A DNA stretch of 64,000 nucleotides, taken from positions 39,840 through 103,839 of the forward strand of contig JAQWNF010000001.1 of assembly GCA_029246415.1 (NCBI GenBank), in the 5' to 3' direction. Under the pieces are notes generated by a model. It was not told where the DNA came from. It searched no databases and worked only from the letters and a program-made list of their open reading frames with translations. Below are positions 54,593 through 62,294 of the stretch, piece by piece (the stretch's first letter is position 1; every line of letters begins with the position of its first letter). Origin of the DNA: Glaciecola sp. (GTDB lineage Bacteria; Pseudomonadota; Gammaproteobacteria; Enterobacterales; Alteromonadaceae). The position numbers and the translations under genes are program-made.

Positions 54593-56524
54593 TTGAGTGA
54601 TATGGCAAAAAATTTAATCCTATGGTTAGTTATCGCAGTGGTGCTGATGGCTGTCTTTGAGAGTTTTTCACCAGGTGAAAACTCGCGTCCTCAGACGGAT
54701 TACACAACTTTCCTAAAAGAAGCGAATCAAGGCATGATCCGCGAAGTGCGTATTGATAGTAGCAAAAATGAAATCCGTGGTGTGAAGCGCTCGGGTGAAA
54801 ATTTTGTGACTTATATTCCGTATTTTGATGATCAATTGGTATCTGATTTAGTTAAACAAGATGTGCGTGTACTAGGTGAGCCACCTGCAGAGCAATCTTT
54901 TTTAGCGAGTATCTTTATCTCATGGTTCCCGATGCTACTGCTGATAGGCGTGTGGATATTTTTTATGCGACAAATGCAAGGCGGCGGTGGTCGTGGCGCA
55001 ATGTCATTTGGTAAATCCAAAGCTCGCTTGTTAGGCGAAGATCAGATTAAAACGACTTTTGCTGATGTCGCTGGTTGTGATGAAGCGAAAGAAGACGTGT
55101 CTGAACTAGTTGATTTTTTACGTGACCCATCTAAATTCCAAAAGCTTGGTGGTAAAATTCCTAAAGGCGTATTGATGGTAGGTCCTCCTGGAACAGGTAA
55201 GACACTATTAGCAAAAGCCATCGCTGGTGAAGCGAAAGTACCATTCTTTACTATTTCAGGTTCTGATTTTGTTGAAATGTTTGTCGGTGTAGGTGCGTCA
55301 CGTGTGCGCGACATGTTTGAACAAGCTAAAAAGAGTGCACCTTGCATTATTTTCATCGATGAAATCGATGCTGTTGGTCGTCAACGTGGCGCAGGCCTCG
55401 GTGGCGGTAATGACGAGCGTGAGCAGACTCTTAACCAAATGTTGGTAGAAATGGATGGTTTTGAAGGACACGAAGGGATCATTGTTATTGCTGCGACTAA
55501 CCGTCCAGACGTATTAGATCCAGCATTATTACGTCCAGGTCGTTTTGACCGTCAAGTGACAGTTGGTTTACCAGATATTCGTGGTCGTGAGCACATTTTA
55601 AAAGTCCATATGCGTAAAGTACCGATTGCAGATAATGTTGAACCTGCAGTTATTGCTCGTGGTACTCCAGGTTTCTCTGGTGCAGACTTAGCCAACCTTG
55701 TTAATGAAGCTGCTTTGTTTGCTGCTCGTGCTAACAAGCGTGTTGTGGCAATGGAAGAGTTTGAAAAGGCCAAAGATAAAATCATGATGGGCTCTGAACG
55801 TAAGTCTATGGTGATGTCTGAAGATGAGAAAGCCATGACAGCTTATCATGAAGCTGGCCATGCGATTGTTGGTAGAATGGTGCCTGAACACGATCCAGTA
55901 TACAAAGTATCGATTATTCCTCGTGGTCGTGCGTTAGGTGTTACTATGTATCTACCAGAGCAAGATCGTGTAAGTCATTCTAAACAACATCTTGAAAGCA
56001 TGATTTCTAGTTTATATGGTGGTCGTTTAGCTGAAAAAATCATTTACGGTGCTGATAAGGTAACTACTGGTGCATCTAATGATATTGAGCGTGCAACTGA
56101 GATTGCTCGCAAGATGGTTACACAATGGGGCTTGTCGGATAAGATGGGACCACAGTTGTATGCAGATGAAGAGGGTGAGGTCTTTTTAGGACGTAGTTCT
56201 GCTAAATCAGCGAGCATGTCAGATGAAACCGCTAGATTAATTGATTCTGAAATTAAAGTATTAATTAACCGCAACTATGAACGTGCTGAAAAAATCCTAA
56301 ACGATAACATCGACGTGTTACATACAATGAAAGATGCATTAATGAAGTATGAAACGATTGATGCGTTACAAATTGATGATTTAATGGCGCGTACTGAAGT
56401 TCGTCCACCACGTGATTGGGATGATAGAAAGCCTAATGATGATGACAAAACGAGTGGCATGTCTGCAAAAGGTGACGATAAAAGCGCACCAGATCTAGAT
56501 AATGCGGGTGATGTCCCTAACTAA
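54593..56524 (+). CDS. ftsH: ATP-dependent zinc metalloprotease FtsH
   Basis: Membrane-bound AAA+ protease that degrades damaged membrane proteins, LpxC and other regulators. 643 aa: two transmembrane segments (about 7-24 and 103-124), a periplasmic domain, an AAA module with GPPGTGKT and [15 protein letters not shown], and the zinc site HEAGH. TTG at 54593 has AGAGG eight bases upstream; the ATG at 54602 gives the E. coli-like start MAKNLIL. The C-terminal tail is Asp-rich. A 287-bp upstream gap contains no rlmE. Confidence 0.96.
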   Translation: MSDMAKNLILWLVIAVVLMAVFESFSPGENSRPQTDYTTFLKEANQGMIREVRIDSSKNEIRGVKRSGENFVTYIPYFDDQLVSDLVKQDVRVLGEPPAEQSFLASIFISWFPMLLLIGVWIFFMRQMQGGGGRGAMSFGKSKARLLGEDQIKTTFADVAGCDEAKEDVSELVDFLRDPSKFQKLGGKIPKGVLMVGPPGTGKTLLAKAIAGEAKVPFFTISGSDFVEMFVGVGASRVRDMFEQAKKSAPCIIFIDEIDAVGRQRGAGLGGGNDEREQTLNQMLVEMDGFEGHEGIIVIAATNRPDVLDPALLRPGRFDRQVTVGLPDIRGREHILKVHMRKVPIADNVEPAVIARGTPGFSGADLANLVNEAALFAARANKRVVAMEEFEKAKDKIMMGSERKSMVMSEDEKAMTAYHEAGHAIVGRMVPEHDPVYKVSIIPRGRALGVTMYLPEQDRVSHSKQHLESMISSLYGGRLAEKIIYGADKVTTGASNDIERATEIARKMVTQWGLSDKMGPQLYADEEGEVFLGRSSAKSASMSDETARLIDSEIKVLINRNYERAEKILNDNIDVLHTMKDALMKYETIDALQIDDLMARTEVRPPRDWDDRKPNDDDKTSGMSAKGDDKSAPDLDNAGDVPN

Positions 56525-56586
56525 TCATATTTAATTAGATACTCAATTTCTGAATAATTCATTATTTTATGGTCAGTAAATAAATT

Positions 56587-56617
56587 AAAAACGTCGGTCA
56601 ATAAGCCGGCGTTTTTT
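56587..56617 (+). terminator. Intrinsic terminator of ftsH
   Basis: AAAAACGTCGG pairs with CCGGCGTTTTT (one G-T pair) around an 8-nt loop, followed by T-rich sequence, between ftsH and folP. Confidence 0.88.
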
Positions 56618-56671
56618 GTTTTTACGTGTTTTTATCGTATAATATTTACTAATTTGTTACGGAGAACAATT

Positions 56672-57496
56672 ATGCAATTTGGCAACAAACATGTTTTCTT
56701 TGATACCCCACAAATTATGGGGGTTCTCAATGTCACTCCTGATAGCTTTTCTGATGGTGGGCAATTCTGTTCAATCGATAATGCGCTCAAACAAGCCGAG
56801 CAGATGGTGGCTGATGGCGCCGTATTTATTGATGTAGGGGGTGAATCGACTCGTCCTGGCGCTGATGCAATCTCTGCTCAAACAGAAATCGAACGTGTTG
56901 CACCTATTATAGAAAAAATTGCAGCAAATCTTGATTGTGTAATTTCTATTGATACGAGTAAAGCTCTAGTCATGCAAGAAGCAGTAGCTGCGGGTGCCAG
57001 ATTAATCAATGATGTGTGTGCCTTACAGTTAGATAACGCTTTATCGACTGCTGCTGCGCTTCAGGTTCCCGTCTCTTTAATGCATATGCAAGGCGATCCG
57101 CGAACGATGCAATCAGCACCCGATTACAACAGCGTTGTCGGTGAGGTATATGATTTTTTGGAAGCGCGAATTGATATTTGTTTAGCTGCAGGCATTAAAC
57201 AAGAACAAATTATTATTGACCCAGGTTTCGGTTTTGGAAAGACACTGGATCATAATTTTCAATTACTCAAACATTTTGATAAGTTTAAGTACTTGCATAT
57301 GCCGACCTTAGCTGGGATGTCCCGTAAATCCATGATTGGTAATCTTTTGGACCGCAACGTAGATGAACGTCTCGCTGGCAGTTTAGCGTGTGCGTTAATC
57401 GCGAGCACTAAAGGGGCAAGTATTTTAAGAGTGCACGATGTGCGCGCAACATCAGATGTGGTTACAATATTAAATAAAATGAATAGTGTTGAGTAA
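56672..57496 (+). CDS. folP: Dihydropteroate synthase
   Basis: Condenses p-aminobenzoate with the pterin pyrophosphate in folate synthesis; it is the sulfonamide target. The 274-aa TIM-barrel protein shows IMGVLNVTPDSFSDGG, IDVGGESTRPGA, VISIDTSKA, LMHMQGDPRTMQ and the C-terminal RVHDVRAT. ATG at 56672 with CGGAGAAC upstream. It precedes glmM by 53 bp, as in E. coli ftsH-folP-glmM. Confidence 0.97.
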   Translation: MQFGNKHVFFDTPQIMGVLNVTPDSFSDGGQFCSIDNALKQAEQMVADGAVFIDVGGESTRPGADAISAQTEIERVAPIIEKIAANLDCVISIDTSKALVMQEAVAAGARLINDVCALQLDNALSTAAALQVPVSLMHMQGDPRTMQSAPDYNSVVGEVYDFLEARIDICLAAGIKQEQIIIDPGFGFGKTLDHNFQLLKHFDKFKYLHMPTLAGMSRKSMIGNLLDRNVDERLAGSLACALIASTKGASILRVHDVRATSDVVTILNKMNSVE

Positions 57497-57549
57497 GCTG
57501 CACATGACATTATGCAATAGATCAAACTCATAAAGGAATGTAGTCAAAC

Positions 57550-58896
57550 ATGAGCGAACGTAAGTATTTTGGTACCGATGGTATCCGCGGTAAAGTAGGT
57601 CATTCAGCGATTAATCCTGAATTTGTCACTAAGTTAGGTTGGGCTGCCGGTAAAGTATTAGCAGGCAAAGGCACCAACAAAGTATTAATTGGTAAAGATA
57701 CACGTATTTCGGGTTATATGCTTGAGTCAGCACTAGAAGCGGGCTTATCTGCTGCGGGGATTAATGTTGGTTTATTAGGCCCCATGCCGACACCTGCCAT
57801 TGCTTATTTAACCAAAACATTCCGCTCTGAAGCTGGAATTGTGATCAGTGCTTCGCATAACCCATATTATGATAATGGTATTAAATTCTTTTCAGCAAAT
57901 GGCTATAAGCTAGATGATGAGGTTGAGCTTGCTATTGAAGCAATGCTAGAAGTCCCGATGGATTGTGTTGAATCAGATAAGCTTGGTAAAGCTTCGCGTA
58001 TCGATGATGCAGCTGGTCGCTATATTGAATTTTGTAAAGGCACTTTCCCAAGCGATTTATCACTCACAGGTATGAAAATTGTTGTTGATTGTGCTCACGG
58101 GGCAACATACCACATTGCACCTAGTGTATTGAGTGAGCTTGGTGCTGAAGTCATTGAAATCGGTACTAAACCCAATGGCACCAATATCAACCATCAAGTT
58201 GGGGCGACGTCTATGCGCGCTTGTGTTGATGCTGTCTTAGAGCATAAAGCTGATTTAGGTTTTGCATTGGATGGTGACGGTGATCGTATTATGCTAGTTG
58301 ACCATGAAGGTAATGTGGTTGATGGCGATCAAATTATCTTTATTATTGCCCGCGATGCACTTAAAAACGGTCGTTTATCTGGCGGTGTCGTTGGTACCCA
58401 AATGAGTAATTTAGGCTTAGAGATTGCCTTAGATAATCTTGGGATCCCATTTGCGCGCTCCAAAGTCGGTGACCGTTACGTCATGGAATTACTAAAAGAA
58501 AAAGGTTGGCACATCGGTGGTGAAAACTCAGGACATGTTCTAAATCTATCTACCATTTCAACTGGAGATGGAATTGTCGCTGGTTTACAAGTACTCACGG
58601 CAATGTTGCATACCGAAAAATCATTGAAAAGTTTGTTATCGGGCATGACGAAATTCCCTCAAAAACTGGTCAATGTCCGCTATGAACCATGTGCAATGGA
58701 CTATTGTGCTGACCAACGAGTCTTAGATGCTGTTGCTGAGGCCGAACACGCTCTAGGTGATACTGGACGAGTGTTGTTGCGTAAAAGTGGTACCGAACCA
58801 TTAATTAGAGTAATGGTCGAAGCACAAAGTGCAGATGATGCAGATAAATGGTCAGCACATATTGCACAAGTGGTAACCAAAATAGCGGTGGGATAA
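57550..58896 (+). CDS. glmM: Phosphoglucosamine mutase
   Basis: Isomerises glucosamine 6-phosphate to the 1-phosphate for UDP-GlcNAc synthesis. The 448-aa protein has the phosphoserine Ser102 in [13 protein letters not shown] (position as in E. coli), the metal loop LDGDGDRIM, the sugar loop GGENSGH and the phosphate loop [12 protein letters not shown]. The stop codon lies inside the first arm of a terminator hairpin. Confidence 0.97.
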   Translation: MSERKYFGTDGIRGKVGHSAINPEFVTKLGWAAGKVLAGKGTNKVLIGKDTRISGYMLESALEAGLSAAGINVGLLGPMPTPAIAYLTKTFRSEAGIVISASHNPYYDNGIKFFSANGYKLDDEVELAIEAMLEVPMDCVESDKLGKASRIDDAAGRYIEFCKGTFPSDLSLTGMKIVVDCAHGATYHIAPSVLSELGAEVIEIGTKPNGTNINHQVGATSMRACVDAVLEHKADLGFALDGDGDRIMLVDHEGNVVDGDQIIFIIARDALKNGRLSGGVVGTQMSNLGLEIALDNLGIPFARSKVGDRYVMELLKEKGWHIGGENSGHVLNLSTISTGDGIVAGLQVLTAMLHTEKSLKSLLSGMTKFPQKLVNVRYEPCAMDYCADQRVLDAVAEAEHALGDTGRVLLRKSGTEPLIRVMVEAQSADDADKWSAHIAQVVTKIAVG

Positions 58897-58916
58897 GGGC
58901 AAACGCCCTTATTTTT
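58893..58916 (+). terminator. Intrinsic terminator overlapping the glmM stop codon
   Basis: ATAAGGGC and GCCCTTAT form an 8-bp stem with an AAAC loop, followed by TTTT. The first arm begins at the second-last bases of the glmM TAA region. Confidence 0.82.
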
Positions 58917-59012
58917 GCCCGTAGAGTGGTATTTAACTTGTATAATGCTAAGAGGTTGGGTAATATCGCCGACCTGAAATTCATTGGTAAATGATGTAAA
59001 GGATTGAATCAG

Positions 59013-59759
59013 ATGACTAGACAGAAGATAGTTGCAGGTAACTGGAAATTAAACGGAAATGTCGCGTTAATTAAGCAATTTAACGAAGCATTTAAATCAC
59101 CAGGACTAGATAACGTCAAGGTCATGATTTTTCCACCCGCTTTATTTACGAATGCGTTTGAATCAAGTAATTTGATTATTGGTGTACAAAATATCTCAGA
59201 ACATATCTCTGGTGCTTTTACAGGAGAACTGAGTGTTGCAATGTTAAATGATTTAGGCATTTCACATACGTTAATTGGCCATTCCGAAAGACGTGATTTG
59301 TATAATGAAAGTAATGACATCATTGCCAAAAAAGTAATAACTGCTTTAGCGGCAAATATTACACCAATATTATGTATCGGTGAGTCGCTTGCTACTAGAG
59401 AAGCTGGTGAAGTGAATCAATTTATTCAATCACAACTTGATAGTGTACTTGACGCTGTAGGTATTGCTGGGATTGCTAAGTGTGTTATTGCGTATGAGCC
59501 GATTTGGGCTATAGGTACGGGGCAAACGGCTAGTCCTGAACAAGCGCAAGAAGTCCATGCGTTTATTAGACAGTATATTGCCAGTATCGATGCACAAGTT
59601 GCCGATTCAATCAGTATATTATATGGGGGGAGTGTGAATGCACAAACCGCAACCGAATTATTTGCACAACCGGATATTGACGGTGGCCTTGTAGGCGGTG
59701 CAAGCTTAAAAGAAACTGAATTTTTAACTATTTGCCAAGCGGCAAATCAAAGAGGCTAA
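59013..59759 (+). CDS. tpiA: Triosephosphate isomerase
   Basis: Interconverts dihydroxyacetone phosphate and glyceraldehyde 3-phosphate. The 248-aa TIM barrel has the catalytic Lys in VAGNWKLNG, His in LIGHSERRD and Glu in VIAYEPIWAIGTG, and the phosphate loop YGGSVNAQ. ATG 59013 is chosen because AAAGGA is nine bases upstream; a TTG at 59004 would add three residues. It is two bases upstream of secG, so the two are coupled. Confidence 0.97.
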   Translation: MTRQKIVAGNWKLNGNVALIKQFNEAFKSPGLDNVKVMIFPPALFTNAFESSNLIIGVQNISEHISGAFTGELSVAMLNDLGISHTLIGHSERRDLYNESNDIIAKKVITALAANITPILCIGESLATREAGEVNQFIQSQLDSVLDAVGIAGIAKCVIAYEPIWAIGTGQTASPEQAQEVHAFIRQYIASIDAQVADSISILYGGSVNAQTATELFAQPDIDGGLVGGASLKETEFLTICQAANQRG

Positions 59760-59761
59760 CT

Positions 59762-60169
59762 ATGTTACACGAAGTATTGATCGTTGCTTATTTAATCGTA
59801 GCGTTACTACTAATAGGTTTAGTATTAATCCAACAAGGTAAAGGCGCTGACATGGGTGCATCACTTGGTGGTGGCGGTTCAAATACTGTCTTTGGTTCTG
59901 GCGGTTCAGGTAACTTTTTGACTCGTTCTACCGGTATCTTAGCAACTTTTTTCTTTCTTATCAGTCTGTTACTTGGTAACCTTACGGCCTCTAAAGAAAA
60001 AGCTGTTGATGAATGGCAAAATTTAGAAGTACCAGTTGTTGAAGCACCTATTTTAGATGTCCCAGCAAGTGATGTACCAGCTGGCGATGTGCCAGTTACG
60101 ACTGTTACACCTACTAGTGGTGTACCTGCTGCAGAAGAGGCAAAAGATACAGACGGTAATCCTAACTAG
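59762..60169 (+). CDS. secG: Preprotein translocase subunit SecG
   Basis: Small subunit of the SecYEG translocon. 135 aa: two transmembrane helices (about 2-22 and 53-72) with the conserved GLVLIQQGKGADMGASLGGG between them. The C-terminal tail (about 75-135) is acidic and contains Val-Pro repeats (DVPASDVPAGDVP), longer than in E. coli SecG. ATG at 59762 follows AGAGG and starts just after the tpiA stop. Confidence 0.95.
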   Translation: MLHEVLIVAYLIVALLLIGLVLIQQGKGADMGASLGGGGSNTVFGSGGSGNFLTRSTGILATFFFLISLLLGNLTASKEKAVDEWQNLEVPVVEAPILDVPASDVPAGDVPVTTVTPTSGVPAAEEAKDTDGNPN

Positions 60170-60182
60170 TCAACAAAATTAC

Positions 60183-60268
60183 GCGGACGTGGCGGAATTG
60201 GTAGACGCGCCACCTTGAGGGGGTGGTGATTTTTAATCGTGGGGGTTCAAGTCCCCCCGTCCGCACCA
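60183..60268 (+). tRNA. tRNA-Leu (anticodon GAG)
   Basis: An 86-nt class II tRNA including the encoded CCA. A 7-bp acceptor stem (GCGGACG/CGTCCGC), a D arm with GGTAGA, an anticodon stem CCACC/GGTGG with loop TTGAGGG (anticodon GAG, 60217-60219), a long variable arm, and a T arm with GGTTCAAGTCC. It decodes CUC and CUU. The secG-tRNA-Leu order is the usual one for the group. Confidence 0.97.
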
Positions 60269-60271
60269 CAT

Positions 60272-60304
60272 AAAAAAACCAGCTAATTGAGCTGGTTTTT
60301 TTTG
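60272..60304 (+). terminator. Intrinsic terminator after tRNA-Leu
   Basis: A 13-bp stem (AAAAAAACCAGCT with its complement) and a 5-nt loop, ending in a T run. Transcription from secG would end here rather than continue into rimP-nusA as in other genomes. Confidence 0.92.
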
Positions 60305-60344
60305 CTAAAATTTTATCTAGTTGATTCTGTTTATGCTTAATGGT

Positions 60345-60965
60345 TTATTGAGTCAGCATCGTTTTGAGCTGCTTAACCACAGCTTCTTGTTCACCTATTT
60401 TAACCCAAATTACCGCTCCAGGTTTGTGCTCATAAGTAATCGGTTTAGGTAACGCTACAACATCACATAATTCAATTGCGTTAAGACGTTTAAAATCTTT
60501 AGCATTGTAATCTTTCGCAAGGACTCCATGTTTAGATTTAGCTGCTTTGAGTTCTTCTTTCGATAAAGGCCCATGGTAGCCTGCGATTTTTGCATAGGCA
60601 CAAATTTGTTTAGAGCCTTTTTCAACTAAACCTATATATCCAGATTTTTTGAACTTAGTGGTTCTAAGTTCCCAAATATGTTCACCGGAGATTATCTTTT
60701 GCAGATGATCGAGTTCCATAATCAACGCACCGTTATCGACAATATCAGCCAATATTGCATGATGAGCTGATTTAGGAGTCGGTTGAGGTGCAGCCTTAGC
60801 CTTTGAACTCTTTGTCGATACTTTTACTTTTTTTTTAATATCTTGAATATCGTTTTTTAAATATTTTTTGATAATCAATTGGCGTTCCCCATTACTGTAC
60901 ATTTTATCGTAGTAATAAATGCCGTATAAGGTAATGGCAACGAGTAGCGTGATAGTTAAAATCAT
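60345..60965 (-). CDS. Membrane-anchored ASCH/PUA-like domain protein
   Basis: A 206-aa protein with one N-terminal transmembrane helix (residues 1-19), a basic Lys/Ala/Pro-rich linker (about 35-68), and a C-terminal domain (about 85-205). That domain resembles ASCH (ASC-1 homology) proteins: ISGEHIWELRTTKFKKSGYI, AGYHGPLSKEEL, then VALPKPITYEHKPGAVIWVKI. ASCH domains are PUA-like folds thought to bind RNA. The assignment is by pattern recognition and should be tested. The gene has a sigma-54 promoter and a far-upstream element shared with the next gene. Confidence 0.7.
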   Translation of the reverse strand: MILTITLLVAITLYGIYYYDKMYSNGERQLIIKKYLKNDIQDIKKKVKVSTKSSKAKAAPQPTPKSAHHAILADIVDNGALIMELDHLQKIISGEHIWELRTTKFKKSGYIGLVEKGSKQICAYAKIAGYHGPLSKEELKAAKSKHGVLAKDYNAKDFKRLNAIELCDVVALPKPITYEHKPGAVIWVKIGEQEAVVKQLKTMLTQ

Positions 60966-61022
60966 GATGATGTGACACTCCAGTGTGTAGGTAGTGATAA
61001 GTGATTTTCATGATTGTATTTT

Positions 61023-61038
61023 TGCAAATGTAATGCCA
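61023..61038 (-). promoter_or_regulatory. Sigma-54 (-24/-12) promoter of the ASCH protein gene
   Basis: The minus strand reads TGGCATTACATTTGCA, with GG and GC ten bases apart as required for RpoN. Transcription would begin near 61012, leaving a leader of about 47 nt. Confidence 0.75.
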
Positions 61039-61097
61039 TATATATTTAGTACTATAAACAATGAGTTAAATATTGATATTAAACACGAGAGTTCAAG

Positions 61098-61115
61098 GTG
61101 TAAAAATATCTGACA
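61098..61115 (-). promoter_or_regulatory. Upstream activating element, copy 1
   Basis: The minus strand reads TGTCAGATATTTTTACAC. It is 15/18 identical to the element at 61598 and lies 60 bp from the -24 box, as expected for an enhancer-binding protein site. Confidence 0.65.
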
Positions 61116-61172
61116 AAAAAAAGCTAAGTATAAGAACTGAGCTAATGTAGAAGGAAACGAATTAATTTAATA

Positions 61173-61469
61173 TTAAGCTACGCTAGTAATATCATCTTGA
61201 ATATTATCTCGATTTGCAATGGCATCCTGTAAATCGAAATTGTCCATTAATAATAATAAATCAGCAATGCGTCCTCTAAATTGGACACATAATTTTTCTG
61301 AATATTTTTGTTTTTTAACGGTGCAACGAGTTTCAAAGCGATAGATACGATCGAGCAACTTCCGTAACGTCGGTTCATTCATATCGGTTAGTTCGGGGAG
61401 ATTGATTTCTTCTTGTAACAAATCGTGAAAATATTTTACTTCTTGTGTAACTGTTTCTACTCTAGACAT
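61173..61469 (-). CDS. Hypothetical small protein, sigma-54-controlled
   Basis: A 98-aa, largely helical, charged protein (VETVTQEVKYFHDLLQEEI, MNEPTLRKLLDRIYRFETRC) with two cysteines and no signal peptide or membrane segment. I do not recognise the family. ATG at 61469 follows AAGAGG; the frame is open to 61487. A sigma-54 promoter lies at 61521-61536, and the shared upstream element 62 bp further out. Confidence 0.7.
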   Translation of the reverse strand: MSRVETVTQEVKYFHDLLQEEINLPELTDMNEPTLRKLLDRIYRFETRCTVKKQKYSEKLCVQFRGRIADLLLLMDNFDLQDAIANRDNIQDDITSVA

Positions 61470-61520
61470 AAGACCTCTTAACCTCATTACAAATGTGTAG
61501 TACGTATTTGTAATAGCTAT

Positions 61521-61536
61521 AGCAATCTTTAGTCCA
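61521..61536 (-). promoter_or_regulatory. Sigma-54 (-24/-12) promoter of the 98-aa gene
   Basis: The minus strand reads TGGACTAAAGATTGCT, with GG and GC ten bases apart. Transcription would begin near 61510, a leader of about 41 nt. Confidence 0.72.
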
Positions 61537-61597
61537 TTATTTCAACTTGTTGTTTTTTATAGTTTTAATTGATTTTTAAAAGTTATAAATATCACAA

Positions 61598-61615
61598 GTG
61601 TAAAAATTTCAGACG
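61598..61615 (-). promoter_or_regulatory. Upstream activating element, copy 2
   Basis: The minus strand reads CGTCTGAAATTTTTACAC, 15/18 identical to the copy at 61098 and 62 bp from the -24 box of the 98-aa gene. Confidence 0.65.
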
Positions 61616-61638
61616 GCATATATCCTACGTTTTTAAAC

Positions 61639-62034
61639 TTATCCCATGCTGATACTCTGTGTTGCGCAGGTGTGACTTCTTGAAGGGGTTAGATCCACAC
61701 CTTGTAAATACTGGATCCGACGAAGCACGATAGCTCTCTCTGGTGAGCCGTTACTAAAGCGTGGCAGTATTTGTTGGAGTTCGGCGATCGTATAGTGCGC
61801 AATACATGCATGAAAAAATTGGATAGCTTGGATATCTCGCGTTCTTTTGATCACAGAAAAAATATAAGTCACACTGCTTAACATGATGAACGCTAACCAA
61901 CCGTAAATGCTGGGTATTTTACTTAACAACGCAAGTCCAATGACATAAGTCGTCAAGGCAGTACTGCAATAAAAAATACAATATTCGAACCATCCTGGTT
62001 GACTACGAAAGTCATGAATACGCACCAGTAGCAT
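61639..62034 (-). CDS. Hypothetical membrane protein
   Basis: A 131-aa protein with two predicted transmembrane segments (about residues 17-37 and 43-62) and a soluble C-terminal half containing HYTIAELQQILPRFSNG. I do not recognise the family. It is on the same strand as the two sigma-54-controlled genes, but no GG-N10-GC promoter is visible upstream of it. It stops 23 bp before the second upstream element. Confidence 0.6.
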   Translation of the reverse strand: MLLVRIHDFRSQPGWFEYCIFYCSTALTTYVIGLALLSKIPSIYGWLAFIMLSSVTYIFSVIKRTRDIQAIQFFHACIAHYTIAELQQILPRFSNGSPERAIVLRRIQYLQGVDLTPSRSHTCATQSISMG

Positions 62035-62294
62035 TTGTTAACTCTCATTTAGTCGATTGATATAGACTAAAGTATAGACAGAATTTTGGATTCATTAATA
62101 GCACTTTAGTGCGATTTATTCTCACTAAAGAAGGAGGGCATAGCACGTTAATTTTGAGGGTTTTTATTTGGGGTCTGAATTATCAGGTTTTGTGCGTAAT
62201 TCTAAGTACAATTTATAGCATTTTAGAGCAGAACGGCTTATACTATGCACCGCAATTAATAGCGTATGAAATCATTGAAATTAAAGGATAAATA

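Noticed and set aside
62109..62291. 60-codon open frame upstream of pnp
   Set aside because: It has no good ribosome binding site or family match, and its end lies on the pnp ribosome binding site. It also does not resemble rpsO.
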